Notes under the pieces: generated by a model
Databases searched by the model: none
Told to the model about the DNA's origin: nothing
Seen by the model: only the letters and a program-made list of their open reading frames with translations
Shown: positions 1-11,980 of the stretch, in pieces
Numbering within the stretch: position 1 is the stretch's first letter
Layout: every line of letters begins with the position of its first letter
NCBI GenBank assembly: GCA_026413225.1
Contig: CM048576.1
Location: 938,501 to 1,002,500, forward strand
Origin: Otis tarda
Lineage: Eukaryota > Chordata > Aves > Otidiformes > Otididae
DNA length: 64,000 nucleotides
Direction of reading: 5' to 3'
Program-made: the position numbers and the translations under genes

Positions 1-3000
1 ATTTCTTATTTATTTCCTTGAAGGTGCCAGAACGCACCACCAAGGAATCTCTGCAAGTATTCCCCAATAACTTGCCAAAAATGACTTGACCTTGGCCAGA
101 AGCCCCCCAAGTCCAAGGGAAAAACTCCCTCCCAGCCTTCCTGGCAGCCTGCTAAAATGCCAGAGACACCAATTAATGCCAATTGCTTCATTTACTTCCT
201 TGATAGACTCTGATCTGGATTGATCCATGGGCTCAATCTTGTTGTTGAGGATAATATTTCTCATTTTAAGACATAAATCTCCCTCTTACTTATCAATGCA
301 AAGATTTGTAGAGTTAATAGGTGCTGGCAGTATCTGTAATTCCACATGCTGAAGTCGGGCAGCAATCTCGGGGCTAGCGAATGGCCTTCCCTATGAGAAA
401 AAAAATCTTATTTGATTAAAAAACGCAAGACCAACAACATTTCTCTAGTTTATTGCAAGGATGAATTGAAGTCTTGGCCCTATTAAGCTGATAACAAAAT
501 CGGCTTCAGCGGGGCCGGGGTTTGCATGGAAATGTCTGCAGAAATAGCCCGTGATGGTTTGGCATCTTGTTTTTTTTACGGGGGGGGAAGCCAAGACCTC
601 TGGGGATGAGCAAACTCAGCCTGTGGGCGAATAAATAATCTTAGACCTGCCAAATTCTCCCTGATGCAAATGAAAAGAGGCTTGCAGTGGGAATTGCCTT
701 CCGTGCCTTGATGCTATTATGTGATAGAGTTTTTAGGTTCAGGTCTTCAAGGCATCTCTTCTTCCACGTCTCTAATCCTTTTCCCCCTTAGCATTCAGCC
801 CCTCTAATGATTGGACACAACTCTGATGATCTTCCCCAACGCCGCTCCCAAAATCCGGCTTCATCACGTCGACGGCGCGGGGAAGCGGCAGCTGGCTTGC
901 CAACTCCTTCTGCTTTCAAGAGCACTTGGAAATCACTGCGGCTCGGGGCAGAAAGCTCATTTGGCAGGTGCAGGCAGGCAGCAGAACAACTGCTGGCCAT
1001 CTGCTCTTTTGCTCGGGCTTGTATTTCTAATCGTGTCTTCAGGACACAGACGATGCTCGGGGCCCCTCCAGCAGTGGAAAATTTAAATAAATGTTGTTGC
1101 CTCTGTGGTTTCCTTCTCTGGTCCATCGGGGATCTTGCAGGGTTTTCCCCCTTGGTCCTGCTTGTGGCTGTGCGCAGGATGTCCATCTGTCTACTGGCTT
1201 CCCACTTAATTTGGGAACGGGTTTAGGCAATTTCAGACAAAATCTGGTCATGGTCTTGAAGATCCTTCATGTATTGTGGCAAATCCCCTGCCTGTGATGC
1301 TGCCATGGGGATCCCACCAACACCACAGAAACACTTACATAAATAATGCTACGGAGCAGAAAACAACGAAATTTTGGTGCCTTTTGGAGCCACATCTCCA
1401 AATCTCTCATCCAAAGTGCTGCATTTCACAGCAGCAAACTAAAGGGAACAAAATTCACTGGGAAAACACCCCAGGTCTGGTTTTCACAATGCTGCAAAGC
1501 AGTGGCTGGTGGCAAAGGTGTCTCAGCAAGAATCAAATGGGCTAGGAGACATCTTCCCAATTCCCTCCCTGACAAACCGAAGATGACGTGAAGGATGGTC
1601 AGCGTGTGTAGATCCGCTGCATTTTCTATGGAGGTAATAAAATTGATTTCAGGTAGGAATTATCTTCCTTTTTTTTTATAGTGAAAGAGGCAAAAATACA
1701 TATCCATGAAAAGATGAGTGGTGTGGGCACCTTATCTCTGGGGAAGACATGATCAAGCCTAGTGTGGAAAGGGGATTAAATACACCCAATTCACCGAAAC
1801 CTGTTGTCACAGAGGCAAATTTCACAGGTACAGGAATAAATCCCCTGCAGTCATGTGACTGGCAGATTATATTTGTCCGATAGCATTCTTCAAAACACCC
1901 ATAACTAAGATTTCTCCTGCTGGTCCATGGAATGGAGCGGGATTTCGGCAGGTTGGGTCCCCACTCAAAGTGATTACCAAATCCTGCCCATCACAGAGCA
2001 TCGTGCACAAAAACACGTGCAAGGGGACAAGGACACAGGACAGTCATTTTCTTTCCTGCCATGCAGGCTGTTGCTTTGATTTGAGTTTCAAAAACTCACC
2101 GTAAGTCAACTAGGAGGAAAAAAAAAGAAGGCGAACATTTCCGATAAGCCTGGTTCAAAGGAGAAGCATGAAATTTGGATGAATGTGGAGCCCAACTAGC
2201 CCAGTCTCGGCTCAAAAATAGAAAATGAATGCAATATAGATTTCATTTAGATTTAAGGAGTTGTCTAGTGTGCATATTAGAAAACACTGTGGTTATTAAT
2301 TCTTTTCCTTTTGGGATTTTTTTCCTGTTTGTTTGGGTATTTTTGAGGCGTATGCTTTCAAAGTCAATTTAATCCTGGGGGAAGGTGCTGGCTTGACAGA
2401 TTTTAAGCTCAAATTTCTTCATTTACATGCAGAGATAGCGCTAGATTGGGAAGGGTAAACTTTCCATCTGGTCTAAAAGGCATGGGTTGGGAATACGAGG
2501 AAAGAAAGGCACATCTGTAGGTCTGCAAATTCTAGTTGGGATGTAAGCCATGGACACACAAGCACCACTACATTAACAATATTTGGAGTTTTCCTAAAAT
2601 AAAACAGCATCTAGATTCAGGGGAATGGGAATAAATCTCCTATATGTTTTTTTTTTTTATTTCAATTTTCTGTAAGTTTTCAGACTCACATATGAAAAAC
2701 CCAGCCTGAAACATGATTGAATTACGATATAGGGACCGAAAAGGCATCTCTCGTGCCTGTCATGATGGGATTTTACATCACTCAGGCCAGCCGATGCTTC
2801 TTTACATTTACCATGGGGCAACGTTCCCATTCCAGGAGTTGGCTGGGATCTCATCCTCGTTTCACCTCATGTAGGTCACCGAACCTGCAGCAGATGGGCA
2901 TGTCGTGGAGATGGACTCTTAATTCCATCACCGCTTAAATCCAGACCAACCCATAATATGTGTGAGGGGATGATGCAGCTCTAGCTGTGAGTTGGGCAAG

Positions 3001-3424
3001 AGATGTGCTAAATAAACTCCTTCTTCCATTAATATTTGAAGTTTTCCAGAACTTTGAGTGAGATTCACTTAGGGCTGATCCAAGGTATTTCAGCAAATTG
3101 GAAAAAAGAGGTGACTAAATCGTGACCTTTCCACTGTTTTTATTAAGACATGCAAATTTTAACATGAAATTTAAAATGTTTTTCAGATGATATTTGGAGA
3201 TTTATCTGAGCTCATATCTTTGCGCCCAGCTCCTGCTTTTTGAGGTCCCTGGAGGTCCTCCCCATCTCCTCTACTCCACAAAGAGAGCAAACAGGCACTC
3301 AGCAGCAGCAGCACTGCGCAGGGACACGGCCTCCTGCTGCGGCCATATTGAACAAACTCCAGAAAAGTGTTTCAGACAGATCCTGCAAAGCAGAAATCCC
3401 CTTTAAAGACCTTTTTCTCTGAAT
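1..3424. other. Unique non-coding DNA, no gene seen
   Basis: No open frame here exceeds 139 codons and none has a recognisable domain. The two longest overlapping frames (about 788-1226, both strands) lie in a moderately GC-rich patch and are in mutual shadow, which argues for chance. Short landmarks are a T8 and G8 pair near 570-588, a T11 tract near 2649 and A9 near 2118. No CR1 end, LTR or terminal repeat was seen. The patch at about 360-700 contains TTTGCATGG and CTATTAAG motifs and could hold regulatory DNA, but nothing separates it firmly from background. Confidence 0.6.
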
Positions 3425-4167
3425 TTTGACCGCGCGCTGGCCTTCTGCTGGCCTCTTGCGCGAGAGGTGGCCATTAAGCTCGGAGTTGCCCTTAGGTTTT
3501 AAAAGAGGAAAGAAAGGCCAAAGACATATTCTTTGCTTCCCCCGCTCTCCCCTCCTTCCCGTTGATCTCCTTAGCCTCTGCAGGTTGCGCAGTAAGGAGC
3601 GCTTTGGATATAAATAAACACAAATCCCCCCGGGTGCGCATAGCCAACAGTTTCAGCGTGGCGAAGCTCCCAAAGTTCAGAGTTTAATGCAAAAGTCTGA
3701 AGCGACGACAATTTATTCTAAATTGCTTCGCTTGATCTGGTGACCTCGGAGAATTATCGCTGGAGGAGACCTGGATCAGTAGCTGGGAGCAGCGGCGGGG
3801 AGGCAGGCGAGAGCGCTGATGGGAGATCACTCCTTCACCAACGGAGGTTCCTGCTTGGAGGGACAAGGTTGAAGCAACATCTGGGATTTGGAAGAACCTT
3901 GAGAGACATCTCCCTTTGAAGAGCACAGAGAAGCCCACGAGAGCAATCAACATCAAGCATCCCACGGGAGCCTGGTGGGGAATCGGCGGCTATTTGGCTG
4001 TGTTCGCTCCCGGTCGCTGCCTTCACCGGACAGATGGGTGCCAGAGGGTGTGGGTGAATTTGGGTTCGATTCCCTGGCTCCCTGTCGAGGGTGCTTTGCG
4101 GTTGAACTCTCGCCTCGCTGAGAGCACCAGAGCAGCGAAGCAGCTGCCTCCAGCACTGGGAATAGCT
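3425..4167 (+). promoter_or_regulatory. CpG-island-like block with TATA box: candidate promoter and first exon
   Basis: I counted 38 CpG dinucleotides between about 3431 and 4136. At roughly 53% GC this is an observed/expected ratio near 0.75, far above vertebrate bulk DNA. A TATAAATA box lies at 3609-3616, so a plus-strand start would fall near 3640, inside the block. A good 5' splice site (GTAAGT, 4168-4173) ends the CpG-rich stretch, giving a possible first exon of about 3640-4167. The first ATGs after the predicted start (near 3688 and 3819) open frames of only about 18 codons, so such an exon would be 5' UTR or non-coding RNA. A YY1-like GCGGCCATATTG lies just upstream, near 3339. The strand is inferred from the TATA orientation and donor only. 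It could instead be an enhancer or a minus-strand promoter. Confidence 0.5.
3609..3616 (+). promoter_or_regulatory. TATA box (TATAAATA)
   Basis: This is a consensus TATA element within the CpG-rich block. It reads TATAAATA on the plus strand, preceded by GGA and followed by AACAC. The expected start site, 25-32 bases downstream, lies in the segment GCATAGCCAACAG near 3638-3650. TATA boxes occur often by chance in AT-rich DNA; this one gains weight only because CpG-dense sequence surrounds it. Confidence 0.4.
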
Positions 4168-5700
4168 GTAAGTGTCCAAAGAATTCACAGCTCAACTGAA
4201 ACCCCCAAGGAATTTCTGTGAGTATTGCCTGGGCTAAAAAAAAAAAATAAAATAATAATCAAGTCGACTGGAAATCATCAGAAGCCGAGCAGACTGGCTT
4301 CTGACTGATGCACATTGGCACACTTGCACCCATCGAAACGGCCCTGTGCTGAATTACGCTGCTGATAAGTCACGACGCTGTGAGCAGGGTCAGGTTTTTT
4401 CTCATAACTTTCATTTTACTCTCGTTTTTTTGCTAATTGAGTTCTAGAGGGGGTAAATGTTGCTTCGACCTCAGCTCTTTCTCCAATGCGGAGTGGCCTC
4501 TGTGATCTGTGTCTGGTCCTTTCGCCTGCACCCTGGGCAGCCCTTTCCCTTCTGCCAAATAACCCAAACGGGTTGAAAAACCACAAACCCTTCCAGAAGA
4601 AATATTCAAATTTCCTACATGTTCTGGGGAAGCCTGGAAATTGCAGCTTCTTTGAGGCTGGAGCAATTCACAGAAAAACATTGATTTCACCAAGTTCCCA
4701 AAACCCTTCTGGGTCAATATGAGAAAATGAGATACTCAGATGAAAGCTGTGAGCGCGTTTGTGCTGAACCTACAAGTCCTGGCTTTGTGACAAGGGATTG
4801 AAAAGTGGAGTCACGTGTTTTCAAGAAACTTGACTCCCATTCTTGGTCATTTCTCAGAATAACCCCTTCCTTTCTCTGCCTTCTCTAATAATGTCGATGA
4901 AACGACGGTCCTCGCTGCCAAGAACCGCACGTGGATGGGGACCAAGCACCACATCCCTCCGGTCAACCACCCTAAGTGGAGATCTGCCCAGGGACATGTG
5001 AGTCTCCATGAGATGGAACCAGACCCTCCAGGGAGGCAGATGATTGAAATCCTGACTATTTCAGGTTGAATTTGAGGGAGATGAACCCTCCTCTTTATCT
5101 AAAGCCACCAACGTGGGTGACATTCCCAGCTGGCACCTGCACGCTTTGCTCAAGCTCTCACGTGAAGTCGTTATTCAGTCCATTTTAGCACAGCACTGGA
5201 GTGATGGACAGGGAGCGAGCCGTTAAAGGCGATTCAACTCATGAAAAATGTGGAAGGGAAACTGGAGGGGTAGTTTGTGCTCAATTTCATTCAGTTTCTC
5301 CTCCCACCAGCATCTTTGCTAATGTCAGATGTCCAAGAGTGGGTTGCCTAAGCCCAACGTCCTCATTCAGCTTATTTCCAGCACCAAAGAGGAGCAGTAC
5401 CGTATTGGGGGCATTTCCTTTTTGTTACCTATATGGACATCATCATTGAGGCATCAAAAAAAACCCAGATGTAAGCTGCAATGGCCGAGGGCTGAACTCT
5501 CTCTGGAGGAGACAAACCAACTTATTTCTGTAAGGGGAGCTTCCAGCCACTGGCTGACCCTGAATCATGGCCAAGCAAATCCCACTCTTAGGAAAATCCT
5601 CCTCTAGCACCTTACCAACCTCTTGCACCCTGAGAGAGCAACGAGAGCCCTTCAAAGCCCTCCCCAAACCATCAAAACTCCTGAATTTCTCACTTTTCCC
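4168..5700. other. Unique non-coding DNA downstream of the CpG block
   Basis: No repeat or coding segment was recognised. The stretch begins with a possible 5' splice site (GTAAGT) and contains an A10 tract near 4237. The longest open frames are below 100 codons and have no domain-like composition. If the upstream CpG block is a promoter, this would be the start of its first intron. Confidence 0.5.
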
Positions 5701-6260
5701 CCTGCGTCTTGGCACTGATAGGATCTCGGATCTTTACGAGGAGGCAGATGCCGATACCATTACCCCGAGCCATATCGCACTCAACGGGAAGCCCATCATG
5801 ACTCCAGCGTTATTCCTCACGGTCCCCGATGCTCCCTATCAGCGTGGAAATCGCTGCCTGGCCCACATTAGCGCAGAAGGATGCATGAATAAATGGACTT
5901 TTTCTCTGCTGGAGCTGAGCTTTTTTCCTGCAGTAAGGCTTCCTCAAGCACACGTCCTGGGGTACTTAAGGTAGCGTCGACGGAGGGGAGGATATTAGAC
6001 TGAGTCACCTGTGGGCCTCTATCTAATTAGACTTAAATGAAGCTGTTTGATAAGGGAATGTATTTCCCCAGCTTTAGGAATAAGGGCTATAGAGAATAAC
6101 AACAGATGCAGAATAACACCCCGTCTCAGACCAGCAAAGATTAGTGTTATGGCTAAATTATATCCTGGCCCAGTAATAGGGTTATTTCTGTTCCCAGCGC
6201 AGTGTTTAGATGAGGAAATCAACAGCGGGAAGTGTATCTTAATTTGCTAATAACAGGAAA
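5701..6260. promoter_or_regulatory. Candidate conserved regulatory block (or exon) with AP-1 and homeodomain sites
   Basis: The left half (5705-5873) keeps 13 CpGs in 170 bp, while the neighbouring DNA is CpG-poor. The right half is AT-rich and holds an exact AP-1 site (TGAGTCA, 6001-6007), a homeodomain core (TAATTA, 6024-6029) and GATA-like TGATAAGG near 6048. This mix resembles vertebrate developmental enhancers. The left half is also open in two plus-strand frames. It is preceded by a pyrimidine-rich 3' splice-like site ending at 5721 and followed by a CA-GTAAGG donor-like site at 5933, so a small exon (5722-5932) is a rival reading. No protein family is recognised. Conservation itself was not tested. 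Confidence 0.35.
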
Positions 6261-7079
6261 GCGAGTAGCAGCTCAACCAATCTCAGTGACATTGGCGGGG
6301 TTCAGCAGGATTTGGGCAGATGAGAAAGCACAGCCGTTGGGTAGCAGATGGCATTTCCACGTCTACCATCAAAATGCAAAGTTAGTTAATGAATTTCTGA
6401 CACGGAGCAGCACGGCATGAACGACTCGGGCTGAGAGTGAGGAGAAAAAACGTGGATAAAGGGAATCAGGAGGGACGGAGGGCTGCTCATCCCTGAGCTG
6501 AAGCATCCTAATGTGGGGCCGGGATGCAGCAAGGAAAGGAAGAAGGTACCGTCAAGGGCAAACCTGATGGCTGCTCGTTCCAAAAACAATTCACTTTATT
6601 ACCCATTCGCTCAGACAGCAGTTCCCTTATCTGGGGCAAGTGGCCATCTCGGATGGGTGATAATGGGAGCTTTTTAGAACTGTGCAAAGAATAATTCTCC
6701 ATTTGCCAGCTGACCTGGAATATCAAGGGAGAGGGGGAAAAAAAAGATTATTGATCTAAAATAGCCCTCCTTTGGTCTATTTTATAACAGTTGGAAGGAG
6801 AAAAGAAAAAATAAAATTAAAGTGTTCCCGGTTCAATGAATGGCAAGGGGGTACTATTTATTATCCCGATTCATTCTTTTCTAAATGAGTGCAGGTGTTT
6901 TTCAAATGAGACACCTTCCCCAAATGAGCAGCACAAAAAAAAAAAAAGGTTTTAAAACCATAAAGGAAGCTCTGGCTTTTTCCAGTTGATGAATTTTTTT
7001 TTTCTCCAGATAACTCTTCGCACTTTCTTTTAGAAGGCAGAGAAAACTTCGATGGAGCTTTTTCTGAGTGTCTCTTGTT

Positions 7080-7350
7080 GGTGTCCAGTGTTTAAAGAGT
7101 TAATTTCCACCTTCCCCTTTGAAACATCAGTTCATCTAATTTAAAAGAGAAAAAAGGAAGAGCATGACATGCTATTCAGTTTACATAACAGTCTGAAGAC
7201 ATGACAATGATTGTATTATGTGCATAGGAGTATCCTTATCATACAAACTCCTACACGAAGGCAGGAACAGAACAAATTCTTCACTCGGTCCTTAGTGCCG
7301 CTTGTCATAATAACGACGGTTAATTAACATGACCTTTTTCACTTTAAAGG
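7080..7350. promoter_or_regulatory. Candidate regulatory block with TTAATTAA inside an ATGAC dyad
   Basis: This AT-rich unique block contains TCF-like CTTTGAAA near 7119, a GATA-type TTATCAT near 7236, and a cluster at 7304-7333. In that cluster GTCAT (7304-7308) and its inverted copy ATGAC (7329-7333) flank a TTAATTAA palindrome (7320-7327). Paired homeodomain and nuclear-receptor-like or CRE-like half sites of this sort are common in developmental enhancers. The call is motif-based inference only. Confidence 0.3.
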
Positions 7351-8566
7351 GAAAACTCCGAAGATCTCATCTCTCATAAATTTGTTTTTTAAAGAAATGG
7401 AATGAAACCCAAGACACACGAATCAATGAAGTCAACAAAGAAAATTCAAGAGCCTTCTTTTCTTCTCCACTCTGAAGGCCAGAGGAAAACAAGTGTGAAG
7501 AGAAAATCTATGGTAAATAGAGCATCTCTGCACTAAACAAAAAGGGAAATATCAAGCGCGGTCTCAAGTCCAACAGCCTTAGCCATAATCCTATGGTTCC
7601 TACAAGCAAGAAACCTTGAGGGACACCTTCAGAAGGTGTGATCCAAGCTTTAATGAAGAGCTGGAGAAAAGGAGCTGAGAGTAGCCTGATCAATAAAGCA
7701 CAGGCCTTCAAAACCTTCAAAATGTATGCTAAAAAAGACCAAACTAGCAAGTAAAAAAGGCCTTGGAGAATGACACACAAGCTGTAGCTCTCACTCCAAC
7801 CAAGAACCCTTGAACAGAGATTGGGAGGGAAAAAGAGGAGAAATTTTTAGCAGCATTGAATCGTCCCTGACTCAGGGATCTTTCCCAACCATCCCCAATT
7901 CACAACATCACCCTCTCGACTCCTTCTTTCCAAGGGACAAAGCTGATATTCAAAGCTGATGGCTTCAGGATTGGGTTGGAAGAGCGGCAATATTCACCAC
8001 CTCTCCAGGGAGGCTTTACACCAACCGCTTCATTAGACATGGGCCAAGTGCAGATATCGCATTTCTAAGATGCAGCAGTTTATCTCTCTTTTCTGTTTAA
8101 TCTCTTTTTCAACTCCCACAGCTTCAAAACATTTCCTACAGGATGCTTTATTCTGCAGAGAAAGTTCCTCAATGTCAAAACTGGAGGAGGTTCCATCTGA
8201 GCATCGTGACTGACGAGACGCCTGGAAGACATCTAGAGAGCAAACACGCAGCGAGGACACCATGCAAGGAATGGTGGGGGACGGTGGCCACCGCGAGCCC
8301 ACGTGTGCGATTTCAAGCAGCACTTGGAGCCGCTGCTTCTGTCCCAGGTGGCTGAATGCTCTATTTAACTCATTTCTAAATATACCTTGCCCAGCCGTCG
8401 TCTGGCAGCGTATCTGCTGTATGACCACGGGCAAGTTATATAAAGTTCTCACCTCGATTTCTCTTCCTCTGCTCGAGCAGAGCCAGAGCAGTGACTGTTG
8501 TCCTCCAGCTCTTAGCTGTACTCATAAAAGCAAATAAAAAACAATGAGAATGAGACCCAGGCAGGA

Positions 8567-8640
8567 TGGGTTTTTTGGGGTTTTTTTTTTTATTCTTTTG
8601 CTGTTTTTTGGTTTGTTTGGTTTTTTTTTTTTTTTTTTGT
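8567..8640. repeat. T/G-rich low-complexity tract
   Basis: About 74 bases are almost wholly T and G, including uninterrupted T10 and T18 runs (the latter at 8621-8638). It may be the decayed poly-A end of an old minus-strand retrocopy, but no retrotransposed body or target-site duplication is visible next to it, so it is listed as simple sequence. Confidence 0.85.
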
Positions 8641-11600
8641 CTTCCAGACAGTAGTAGATTTACTAGGAAAAATCTCTCTTGGGTAGACCCAAAAAACACT
8701 CATTCTAAATGCAAGCCACCACTGAAGCCTCGTATACAAAACAATAGGACGAAGATGTCAACCGCTTCAAAATGTTTTATTTTTACACCATTAAAATGTG
8801 GCTTCTGGCTTTTTGATTTGCAGTGCTATTATTTCACTTCAGAATAGATGGAAGTGGGAGCAGAGGAAGAATTTTTAAAAAGACTCACCTCTTCCATCCC
8901 GAATTAACTGGGAATTCAGGAAGAGACAATGTGTTTTTGTTCTGGCCTGAGTTGAACCATTTTTTCCACTTTTTTTTTTTTTTCCTCCAGACAATGAACC
9001 ACAGACTCTGTGACTCTCTTCTCCTTGGTAAGAGTGGCAAAAGGCTGTTGTACCTTAGCAGATCCTGTCACCAGGAACGACCGAGAAACTCTGCTCACAA
9101 CGCGGCTGTTGGTAGTTCACGCTGGTGTTTTATGCGATGTGGCTTGAGTGCACAAGGTAGACACATGTACAAGGCTACAAACACAATAAACTGCTTGGAT
9201 TCTTTCAAATATTGTCGTAAATCACTTACCTTCATCATCCCCATAACAACCACAACCATATAATCAAATGCCCAGGAAAATAATCCTTTTATTCTGGGAA
9301 ATATCGACACAGCATATGCAGAACCTTGACCAAAGCATCTCATGTGAAAAGATGCTGACGTTCACACGCTCTCTAAGCACGCGTGTGCCGACACTCCAAA
9401 CGGGTAGCAATTGTCTAAGCAGAGCACAAGAACCTCGCTGGATCTGTGTGTGTACATTTGGCCTTCCTTTTTGTATTTTTTTTTAATGATTAGAGGAGAC
9501 GAAGGCATCTATAAAAAGCAATCCTGCAAATACAATTGTGTTATCCAGAAATGAGGAGTTCCTGGCACCGACTTGCCTTTATGCTGACAGGTCAAGCCCA
9601 GGAGCTTGATCCCATCTCAACCCCCTTTCTCTGTTTTCTTTACATCTAGGTGGACTTAAAAGGTACACGAACCATTGAAATATGGCTTCAGTGTGAAAAT
9701 AGCTCTCCTGACAGCTTGGACACAATTTTGAGAAGGTGTTGCCTTCATTAAATTCCAGTTTATCATTTTAGCAACTCTGCTTGTTGACCTCCACCCCAAC
9801 ACTCAACGGGAGATGCTGAGGAGCTGCAGAGCACAAGCTGCTTAGGGTCCACCTCTATCACAGATGTGTGCACACAGACCTTTTCTTCAGCTCATGCATG
9901 TGACGGTTGACTTTGTGACCCGTGCCAATCTCTGCATCCAAGCGGGTGAGCTGGAAGTTGGCCCGGCTACATGGGACACAAGCCGCAGCCTCAGCCTTTG
10001 AGCGAGGGGAAAACAGGGCAGGAAAGGCAGTAGTTAGTTTACGTGGCACAGAGGAAGAGGGAGGTGAGGAGAAGAGGACGTGGCAATGTTCACCAAGGAG
10101 CTGGGACAGAGGAAAAGACGTGTGGTGGGTTTTAATGCAACCTGGCAGAGGAATTCAGCACGTAGGGGTCAGCGACGTTCAAAAGACAAGGAGAGAGGCA
10201 GGTTAGTGGCTGCATTTGAGAGTGCACTGAAATTCAGACTTCACTGGTGTTTCTGAGAGTCTAATTGAGCAGGATCCATGTATTACCTCTCTCTCATCTC
10301 CTCACACTGATGGAGCATTGAGCCTGTAGCAAGGCCAGAGGTTACACGAACCTGGATCTCACGTGTTCTCCTGAGCTAACCTCCCCAAGGCATCCTTCTG
10401 TGAAAAAAAAATGCTTCCAAGGTTCTTCAGAAGAGATCTGGCAAAATTAGTCTTAATTTAGCCTTGGTAATTGCCTTTGGCATCAGTCAGCAAAGAGGGG
10501 CTGGGAACGCAGGAGAAGAGATCCTTTATTTTTCATTATTTATTTTCCGTGACACTTAACAGTCTTCTTTCTGCAGGGAAGCTGCTCAGCCAAACTCACT
10601 GCAATAAATAAACAAAACAAAAAGTTCCTGGGGAACGTCCTGATTTGATTAATTTTGCCACAAGGAACTCCTAAGTAGGAAAAAAAAAAAATCAGATCTG
10701 CAACCACCAAAGTGATTTTTATTTTTAGCTTGTCATTCATTGCATTTCTCACAGAGCTCTTCCTAACTTGGCAGCAACGGATGCTCTTGCACGGATCGGC
10801 TGCACCGCTGATGTCTTTTGCAGCCATTACTGGACCCCAGAACACCTCTTCTCCACACACACTCAGCAGAGCACTTCTGTATCTTCGTACTCCCAGACCT
10901 TTGCTGCAACTCGAACACGTTAAAAGTACGGATGTGCTCGTCGTCTACAGCAGCACTGCCCAATGGGGACCAATGGTTGTCATTAACTGGAGGGAGGATG
11001 AAGATTTCTCCCTCCAGTTCCAAAAACATGTTCCTCAGAGGAGGACAACTCTATTTTTTAATTTACATCTTTCCCCTATTGGGATGCTCATATCTTGGTG
11101 CAAGCTGTCATTGCTTTAAGCCTGTGGCTCCTGCGCAAGCTTTTCCACACGTGGGATCTTCTGGGCTGGATACAAACAGCTCCTTGGGCCAGCTCTGCCC
11201 CAAGCAAGACTTCTTCTTGTGCTGTCCTCAGGCAGTATCCAGCTTCCTGCACTTCCCGCTGCTTTCAAAACTCGGGGAATGACTTCACAACACCCTTCTC
11301 ATCTGCTGACAGTCTCCAGATGGTCTTCTGGTGAGTTCATGCTGGCAGTTGGGTTTGTTGGGTGGTGATTGACGAGCTTTCTGAGCTGGTACTTGCAACT
11401 CTAACGGATGCATCTTTCGTGTTGGAAAAAAAAAAAAAGATGAGTCCTACAAGGGAAGAAAGGAGATCTGTGTCTTTCCTGGGCTGGTAACACTGACACA
11501 GAGAGCAAGTCTCAAATCAGACAGTGCCAGGGGTCAGGATTGCCCTAAAATACGTAGGAAGGGCCATGTGAAAGCACTAAGAAACATTTAAGATGCATCT

Positions 11601-11824
11601 TCTCTGGCAATACAGAAGTTTTCTGGGGGGAAAAAAAGGCATTTTAGACTATCATGAACTCATCGAGCTAGATAGAGCTGAGTGAAAGGCAGTGGAGCTT
11701 CAGCCAACATGGCTTCAGGGAATAAAATACCAACCCTTTGACACCGCACCACGTCAACCCTCTGCGCTTCATTGCATCGTGTAAACCGCATCGGTTTACA
11801 TTTAAATAGTGGGTAGTTTTCAAT

Positions 11825-11980
11825 TGCGTTAAAAGTGGCAGGTCGAAACAGCAGCCTGTGTTTGAGCCAGCTGAAGCGGCTGCCTAAGAGCACGGTGATG
11901 CCAGCGGAGGTGGCCCATCCGCCACCGCACAGCGGTGCCATCCCCGGGGACTTTGAACGAGCAGCGCCGGTGCCGCCGCT
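11825..11980. promoter_or_regulatory. Short CpG cluster
   Basis: Fourteen CpGs occur in about 155 bp of roughly 60% GC, close to the number expected without methylation decay. The flanks are CpG-poor. There is no TATA box, and the segment is shorter than usual CpG-island thresholds. It may be a small unmethylated regulatory element, or merely GC-rich DNA of recent origin. Confidence 0.3.

Noticed and set aside
4063..4073. GGTTCGATTCC, a perfect tRNA / Pol III B-box match
   Set aside because: No A-box at the right distance and no acceptor or D/anticodon stems can be drawn around it, so it is not a tRNA or tRNA-derived SINE. It is most likely a chance match in CpG-rich DNA.
8567..8640. Possible poly-A tail of a processed pseudogene
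   Set aside because: No retrotransposed body or target-site duplication is next to it. The same holds for the A tracts at 37503 and 60977.
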